Positions 57,574 to 64,000 of a stretch of 64,000 nt of DNA are shown here, in pieces. The position numbers and the translations under genes are program-made. Numbering within the stretch: the first letter of the stretch is position 1; each line of letters starts with the position of its first letter. The notes under the pieces are model-generated. The model did not search any database, was not told the origin of the DNA, and saw only the letters and a list, made by a program, of their open reading frames with translations. This DNA comes from Charina bottae (lineage: Eukaryota; Chordata; Lepidosauria; Squamata; Charinaidae), in NCBI GenBank assembly GCA_023362775.1, contig JALMGJ010000063.1:1595501-1659500 (forward strand), given 5' to 3'.

Positions 57574-58127
57574 GAATTTATATTGTCATATGGGCTTTTC
57601 CAAGTCCATTTTGGGGGTGTACTTTCTTTAAATATGTATCCATGAAGAAAATACCTTCTTTTTCTGTGAATTTTATTTGTCTATACATGCACATAAATAT
57701 ACATAGATGTGCATACATGTAGACATCCACCTTCACTCACTCAGGTTTCACCCAGACCAATCCTGAAACTGGAAGGCTCTAAGGCCAAGATTCAAGGACA
57801 TAGTTCTTACTAAGATAATTTTATAACAGATTCTAGAAAAGCTCTTAGTACAAAGAAAATCAGCCAGTGCATACTGCAACAGTAAAACCATTTTTATATA
57901 GCAGAGCTAAGATTCAAGCCCTATATCTTTTTCCCACCTATGTGTCCTCATAAGCTGAGAGCCACTGGTTTGTCAGCAGGGGAAACTGTTGACCCTTGTC
58001 CATTATTATGGTTAACAAATTTGTCTGGTCTCAGACCCTCTGCTTCTTGCCTGAGTTAATCCTCACATACACACATCCTGGATTCCTAGGAACAATTGCA
58101 TCTCTTCCCTCTGCCTGTAGGACGCAT

Positions 58128-58208
58128 CTAAACCCACCGATTCTCAACCTCAACAACTTAAGATATGTGGACTTCAACTCTCAGAATTCCCCAGCCAGCA
58201 CGGTGAAC
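58128..58208 (+). mobile_element. Half of a palindromic hAT-like MITE
   Basis: gattctcaacctcaacaact, ttaagatatgtggacttcaa, ctctcagaattccccagcca: one arm of a well-known type of vertebrate palindrome ending in a GAATTCCCCAGCCAGCA-like word. The second arm is missing. Confidence 0.5.
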
Positions 58209-58675
58209 ATATATTGACATACACATTCTCTCAGGCTTTTCTTGTCTTCTCCTGACAAAATCTTAGTATATGGATGTTCTACAACATATTCATGACCTTG
58301 ATGATGACATGGTCAGGGGCTGGTATCTGTTGAACTCCTACTGGCTAGTTGGTTTTGGCTGTGGCTGCAGGAGAAACTGAACACCTAGTTTCCACAGAGT
58401 CATCTGTCTGTGTAATGCATCAAGTAAGGTTAGTAAAGTTTTGCTATTTTATGTAAATTGTTCCCCTATGCCAAGGGTCGGAAATGGCGGCTCGCGAGCC
58501 AGATGCGGCTCTTTGGCCCCTTGAGTGTGGCTCTTCCGCAGCTGAACTCACCCCCGCCCCTTCCACGTGATAGGCCCCCGCCCGCAAACCCCGCCCCCTG
58601 GCTCTCGCACTGAGCAAGGCCCGGCGCGGCAGGGAGGCAGCGCCATCTCCAGCCGCAGCAGCCCCTGCGCGGAGA

Positions 58676-59150
58676 GAGGCAAGCAGGCAGGTAAGCGGGC
58701 AGGCCTCGTTTCCCGCCCCCCATCATCATCTTTGCTCAACGCGGGCGGGCGGAAGCGGCCGAGGGGGGCGGGCCCGGCGGCGGAGGCCAGGGCTGCCCGC
58801 TTACCTGCCTGCCTGCTTCTCTCCGCGAGGCCCCCGATCCGACTTGGACCCCGGGAAGGCAGCGGGGGGCCTCGCGGAGGGAGGCAAGCAGGCAGGTAAG
58901 CAGGCAGGCCTCGGTTCCCACCCTCCATCGTCTTCTTACTTCAACGCGGGCGGGCGGAAGCGGCCGAGGGGGGTGGGCCCGGCGGCGGAGGCCAGGGCTG
59001 CCCGCTTACCTGCCTGCCTGCTTCTCTCCGCGAGGCCCCCGATCCGGCTTGGACCCCGGGAAGGCAGCGGAGGGCCTCGCGGAGGGAGGCAAGCAGGCAG
59101 GTAAGCGGGCAGGCCTCATTTCCCACCGTCCATCATCTTCTTTGTTCAAC
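58676..59150 (+). repeat. 205-bp tandem repeat inside the hAT-like element
   Basis: gaggcaagcaggcaggtaag recurs at 58676, 58881 and 59086 (exact 205-bp spacing). Each full unit contains its own stem: gcttacctgcctgcctgctt near the middle pairs with aagcaggcaggtaagc at the start of the next unit, with arms of about 36 bp including gcgaggccccc. Confidence 0.93.
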
Positions 59151-59159
59151 GCGGGCGGG

Positions 59160-59310
59160 CGAAGAGCGGCCGTGGGGGGGGCGGGCGGCAACGACAAGCG
59201 GCGCGCTTCAGGCTTTCAGCGCTGGAAGGCGGCCTCCTTCCAGCGCTGAAAGCCTGAAGCGCGTCGCTTGTCGTCGCCGCCCGCCCCCCCCCCCACGGCC
59301 GCTCTTCGCC
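59160..59310. repeat. Near-perfect 69-bp-arm hairpin
   Basis: The left arm (59160-59229, gaagagcggccgtggggg to cagcgctggaagg) is the reverse complement of the right arm (59236-59310). Differences are two substitutions and the length of a G/C run. The loop is six bases (cggcct). Confidence 0.93.
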
Positions 59311-59581
59311 ACAGATCCCGCCGGAGCTGATCTCCCTGGACCCCGGGCAGCTGGGCCTGGTGGACGCCCTCTACCGACCGCAAACCCCGCCCCCTTCCAT
59401 GTGATTGGCCCCCGCCCGCAAACCTCGCCCCCTTCCATGCGAATGGCCCCCACCCGCCCCCTTCCACGTGATTGGCCCCCGCCCGCAAACCCCGCCCCCT
59501 GGCTCTCTAGCATTTCAAAATGTGCACGAGCATGTCAAAATGGCTCCCGGCATAAAAAGTTTGCCAATCCCTGCCCTATGC

Positions 59582-59689
59582 TGAAAGTTGTAACAACAAT
59601 AAAAGCTCCCATTTAAAGAGATAAGAAAATATATTTTCTGTCCCTAATGTCAGTATGTAGCAGGAGACCTTTTATAAAGTATGTTTATA
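59582..59689. other. Short unassigned stretch
   Basis: Nothing recognised. Confidence 0.4.
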
Positions 59690-59832
59690 TATTGGATTTA
59701 TATCCCACTTTTCTTCTGGGAGCTCAGATGATATACCTGGGGATATCTCCCCTCATTTTATCCCCACAGCAATAGCCCTGTGAGAGATATTGGACTGAGA
59801 GGGGACTGCCCCCAAATCCCTCACTCAACTCT
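59690..59832 (-). mobile_element. MIR/CORE-like SINE type A, degenerate
   Basis: tattggatttatatcccact, then ccacagcaatagccctgtga and gagaggggactgcccc follow the reversed type A order; the head is lost. Confidence 0.5.
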
Positions 59833-62260
59833 ATGGTGAAAGCAGGAACACCCCATATAGTTTTGATATAGTGGTAAATAGTCTTAATTAATATGATTAG
59901 GATAAAGGATAGTCAGGTTTTATTTTTGGATCTGCGTATCATATCATATTAAGGTCATCTGTCACTGCCAGTGCCTCATGTTTTGCTCCATTTAAATCAG
60001 GGGACATAGCTGATTTAAGCATTTTTGGCAATGATTCTAGTCTGCTCAAAATAAATATAGTCTTGTGGTGGAAAAATACATACAGGTGGTAATACAGTAT
60101 GAACATCTTTCCTTGGTAGTTGCTCTGGCTTGGCAGCAGGCTCCTGAAACTGTTTAAATTGGGCAAGTTGTTTTAGTTGAACTTTAATGGTGTCTGATGC
60201 CTTTATTTATTGAGTGTTCAGGTTTTGTTTTAGTAACTTAGGTAAATAGTAGCATACACATGGTTTAATAAAATCATGATTGCTTAGTAAAGTTTGTCAG
60301 AGTGATAGCATTGTAGATGCTGTTATGTAAAAGAAAAGAAACCTATTAACTCTTTATGCCAGGATTCTGTCCAGAATTTTCTAAATTATTTTAATGCAGA
60401 TATGAAGGGATTCTAACAGTATCATGCACAGTGGAGAAAAATGACAGACTGTTTAGCAATTAACATGATATGCATTTAATTTACCCAAAATATTTTCCTG
60501 GGCTAATATATTAGCCAGCTGTTCACAATGGAGAGATGACTGAAAAACTGAAATTCCCTGTTCAGAAAAATTCCCCCACACAACCAAACACTACATTTCT
60601 CAGTATTTGACTGCCCGTCTTTCCTCTCATTTTCAGCAAGCTCAGATGCCTCTGCTGAAATCTACAGTTAGGTGGGCATTGTCAGTAAACAAACAAACAA
60701 ACATAAACTTTTGCAGAAACTTTCCACCCTTTGCTGTAACAAGGTCTAGTTTAGTGTTTTTATGTTTCAAAGTTCTCTTGTTGCACATCCAAACTTCTTC
60801 TGTTCCTTCTCTCAGTTGCTAACTTTTCTTTCAACCCCCACAAACTTATTCTCGCAGCCTCTAGCTACTCTATTTGACAAAGTAATTCCTATGTTACTGC
60901 AATGTGACCAAGCTGCCACTGTTCTTTAAGCCTTTAATAAATCATTCTCCCAACTTCTGCCTGATGAGAAAATTCCATTTCCTTCTCTAAATCCCTTCTT
61001 CAAGGCAAGATCCAGGGTACTGAAATATGTGTGATCCATATTCTTTTTTGTTATGAGCTGGATATTGCCTTATTTAGTTGAATTTATGTGTCTTTTCCCC
61101 CCAGAGGAGTTGCTGTGCTTGGCAGGAGGATAGGACTTGCTAAGGTTTCTTCCTAACCAAGCAAATGTCTGCTAAGGAGTGAAAAAGAGGCAGGGTCTAT
61201 CAACAGTCCAAAAGTTAGCTGACATTGCAAAAGAGTTTCACATGCATGCATGGAGGTTCATGAGAAGTGCAAGGTCAGGGTGCCAACTGGGTTTGGATCT
61301 AAGTGTGCTATCCTAGGGAAAGAGGCAAGGGTTATAGCAGATGGTCACAGGGGCATACAAGATCAAAGTTGTTTCCAACACTGGATCATCTCCAGCTGGC
61401 CAGCTTTGTATCCTAAGCTTCAAGTTTCTGCCCTAAACCAACTAGTTTGTACTAGATTAATTCAGAGTCCTGGTTAACCTGGGAGCAGTAACAACTGCCA
61501 AGTAGACGGTTACTCCTTATTCCCAAGGAGGTATCTTTCCTTGAAGCCTCAGGCTTCTACATCTTTCAGCTCTATGGCTCTTGGCCCATTGCTGATAGTC
61601 TTGTGGACTTGTAAGATGCTTAGAGAGTTCAGATTGCTATCTGGAGGGCCTGCACATACCCCAGTAATTGAGGCCAGTTTTTTGCTGTTTTTCCCTCTGG
61701 GCTCCGGCTCCCTGGGTCCTCTTTATCTACAGGATGAGTCCTCCACAGGGGCTCATCTGCCAATCACTGACTGTAGTGGCTGGGTTGATCCAACACCTTA
61801 ACCCAAGGCTAAACTTGACCAAATTGTAACTAAATACTATAAACTATAATGTGCGGCTAATTCAACAAACTCTGGTGAAAGAAATGTCACAGTGCAGAGC
61901 ATGAATTCATGGAATATGAATTGTTGAGCTGAGTTTGGATTTCATACTCTATACATTTTAATGTTATTGTTATGATAATGTGTTCAGTTTTCAAAACTAA
62001 CACATTTTAAAAGAAGCTTTGGATCATCATGGCATTGATCTGCAGTAACATTAAATGCTTCCTTTCATGTAGGAACTCTTTAATCTCAAATTAGACCTTT
62101 GTCTTCTCTTGTCATCTTTATTCTATCCAAACTACTTGGATTATGATCTGATCAGCAACAATTATTTCTATGTTACACACTTGCTTACACAGACCAATTA
62201 TTCTGCATTTAAGAAAATTCAGTTTCTTGCAGGTAGTCTGTGCTGGACATAATTCCAGAA
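59833..62260. other. No recognised gene
   Basis: No frame over about 90 codons; the frames at 61250 and 61541 lack motifs. A run of AAAC words lies near 60690-60702. I see no transposon ends. Confidence 0.45.
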
Positions 62261-62261
62261 T

Positions 62262-62345
62262 TTATTTTTATTTATGTATTATTTAAATTTATATCATCGC
62301 CCATCTCCCCCAAATGGGGGACTCTGGGCGGTTTACAATATTGAG
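62262..62345 (-). mobile_element. L2 3' tail
   Basis: TTTATTT repeat followed by cgcccatctcccccaaatgg and actctgggcggtttacaata, the reversed L2 end seen at 20870-20915. Confidence 0.78.
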
Positions 62346-64000
62346 ACAACCAAAGAAGGACTTAATGGTATTTATAGATATTCTTCAAGGTTAGGGTTCT
62401 CTCAGTCTAGATGACTCAAAAAACAATTGCGAGACTTGGTTTGGGAAAGTGGCAAACCTAGCTACTTTTCATAACTAAATTCAGGATACAAAAGTTGAAT
62501 GTTGGTCTGGTACAGAATAGAGCTTACTAAGAAAGTTGTGGAACATCTAGGTTTCATAGTTAAATAAATTAAGAGAAGACTTTCACAGAGAAGTTACTGA
62601 TGCAGCTGATTTTAGACAGTAAAGCACTTTTAATTAAGCCAGTGTAATTAAGATTACCTTAAATTTTAAAAACTGAAAGGTCTAGAAGTTCTGTTAAAAA
62701 GTTCTAAACTACACTGTTTAAATCTGTTGGGATTGACTTTATCAGAGAGATATCTGCTGTTTACCTTGAAGATAACCTGATAGCTAGAGGCATCACAATG
62801 CAGTAGATCACCATAAACTGAATTCAGGATGTTGGCAGTGCATACCTGGAAGCATGGGAAGAAAACAATACTTCTGTCAAGATAGCCTGAGATGCTACAG
62901 GATTTACCATGCCTGCATTGTTCTGTTATGGCTATGAACGCCATCACCTTCAAAACCATGCAGACAGATTCATACATAGTACATGCAGATGTTCATGCTT
63001 TACCAGAGTCTGGTGAACAGCATGAGTGCAGATGCTTGACACTCTAGGAGTCATCACTTGAAATGTGTCCGTGTTTATTAAACTAGGTTAAAAGTGCATG
63101 TAAAATGAGAGAAACCTTTGTGACTTCACTCGAAGTTACACTGATGGATTGAAGGCATTGCCAGCAGTCGCCTGCCAGGGAAGCATGATGTCTTCCTAAT
63201 ATTACTCTTTCCTGTGTCATCATTTTTGTGTACTTAAATATGATGAGGAATGAACCTATTTCCCAATAAATATAGCATTAAGATCTCCATAGGGTTTACC
63301 CACTTAATTCTCCATTAGCAGTAGTGCCCATAGTGAGGCACAAGCCTTAAAGACTGTTGAGGTCAAACAAATTGTTCTTCCTCTTCTAGTACTCTCTCTG
63401 CCTCTGGGCCTTTAGAGAAAACTATAGAGCTGGATGGTCTTTCTGAATTATTTTTGTCAACAGGGACTATTCCTGTTATGATACTCCATGAAACCCTGCT
63501 CATAAACTAAAACCTTCCCAATCTAAATTCACTGTGACAATATTGCCTGAATATATACAGCTTATTGTTAAACTGTAGGCCTAGATTGTGAATATGCACT
63601 GCAAATATCAAATACACATGAGAAAGGCACTATAAGTATGTGGACTGTGAAATACATTTTAGGTAAACAAATAGCCATACCATAAGGTAATTTCCTTTAA
63701 GACAGAGGAGTGCATAAAATTTAGAGGAAATAATTGGTGTATGGAAATGAAATCTCTCTGTCTGATCTGCTGCTCCATTGACATGGGAAAAAAAGTGTTT
63801 TCAGCAATGTGTCTCGAGAGGAAGTTTCTGAAATGTGAGTAATATCTCTATTATATCAGCTGCAGTTAACCAACATAAAAGTGAATTCTATCATTTTGTG
63901 GAAGAGTCTCAGCCAGTCTCTAGAACCAAGGTTAAATAGTAGTGACAACTGCAACCCACAAGGTGCAGAAATATGATCCAAAAATTAGGTATCTCTTTTC
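62346..64000. other. No recognised gene
   Basis: A 103-codon minus frame (62977-62666) is the longest, but shows no family motif. The rest is unassigned. Confidence 0.45.

Larger units (their letters stand above)
58464..59581. mobile_element. 1.1-kb GC-rich hAT-like element with repeats and hairpins
   Basis: The body runs 58472-59573 (1,102 bp) between exact 8-bp duplications ccctatgc (58464-58471 and 59574-59581), TA at positions 4-5. Ends: caagggtcggaaatggcggc, and the reverse complement of the right end cagggattggcaaacttttt. The inverted match is partial but of hAT form. Internally there are about two and a half 205-bp tandem units starting at 58676, 58881 and 59086. A hairpin with arms of about 69 bp follows (59160-59310), then three or four repeats of a ccttccacgtgattggcccc type word (59393-59505) with a related one at 58558. 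No transposase is encoded. Confidence 0.85.

Noticed and set aside
58472..59573. CpG island marking the promoter of a real gene
   Set aside because: The whole GC-rich block is bounded by an exact 8-bp duplication and hAT-like ends, so it is an insertion. Whether it acts as a promoter is raised only as a hypothesis.
62666..62977. 103-codon minus-strand frame as a gene
   Set aside because: No family motif, no splice context, and the length is within chance expectation for 64 kb of AT-rich DNA.

Overview
The window looks like a gene-free, transposon-packed stretch of nuclear DNA from a squamate reptile (lizard or snake). The diagnosis rests on its combination of repeats: Bov-B-type RTE LINEs, tRNA-derived Sauria-type SINEs with a Bov-B-like 3' end, several co-existing L1 lineages, L2 LINEs, MIR/CORE-like SINEs, Penelope-like elements and non-autonomous hAT elements, plus many di- to hexanucleotide microsatellites. 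I found no host exon, tRNA, rRNA, CRISPR array or bacterial-style operon that I can support. Almost every reading frame is transposon coding sequence, a low-complexity frame or chance.

Layout. 0.4-8.3 kb: L2 remnants, one GC-rich hAT copy (4.80-5.05 kb), a Bov-B 3' end with an open 246-codon frame (6.6-7.3 kb) and an old L1. 8.3-14 kb: two abutting hAT elements, a MIR-like SINE with a triplicated core, RTE fragments, a compound microsatellite and a truncated L1 with a 19-bp target duplication. 14-19.5 kb: mostly unrecognised DNA with a Penelope remnant and SINEs. 19.7-27 kb: a young L2 with YADD reverse transcriptase, full and internally deleted Sauria-type SINEs, and a GC-rich hAT nested inside a SINE. 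28.2-36.7 kb: one near full-length L1 on the minus strand, interrupted by a chimeric SINE, an L2 tail and a second L1. 36.9-41.4 kb: more L2 and L1 pieces, a fourth GC-rich hAT and pyrimidine/hexamer repeats. 41.7-52.7 kb: three TSD-flanked insertions (two Sauria SINEs and a Penelope element inside an RTE) plus CORE-SINEs. 53-64 kb: microsatellites, an old RTE with EN and RT remnants, a 1.1-kb GC-rich hAT-like element with tandem repeats and long hairpins, and otherwise featureless DNA.

The most interesting material is mobile. (1) A family of GC-rich non-autonomous hAT elements in four copies, each with matching termini and an exact 8-bp duplication with TA at its centre. (2) A 1.1-kb element with the same target rule, carrying 205-bp tandem repeats, large hairpins, promoter-like boxes, splice-donor-like sites and a short protein-like stretch. 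(3) A chimeric SINE with an L2-like tail. (4) SINE/LINE pairs that share 3' ends, so the parasite and likely helper both lie in this window. (5) A hammerhead-ribozyme-like core in a Penelope element. None of these could be compared with a database here, so novelty is unproven.
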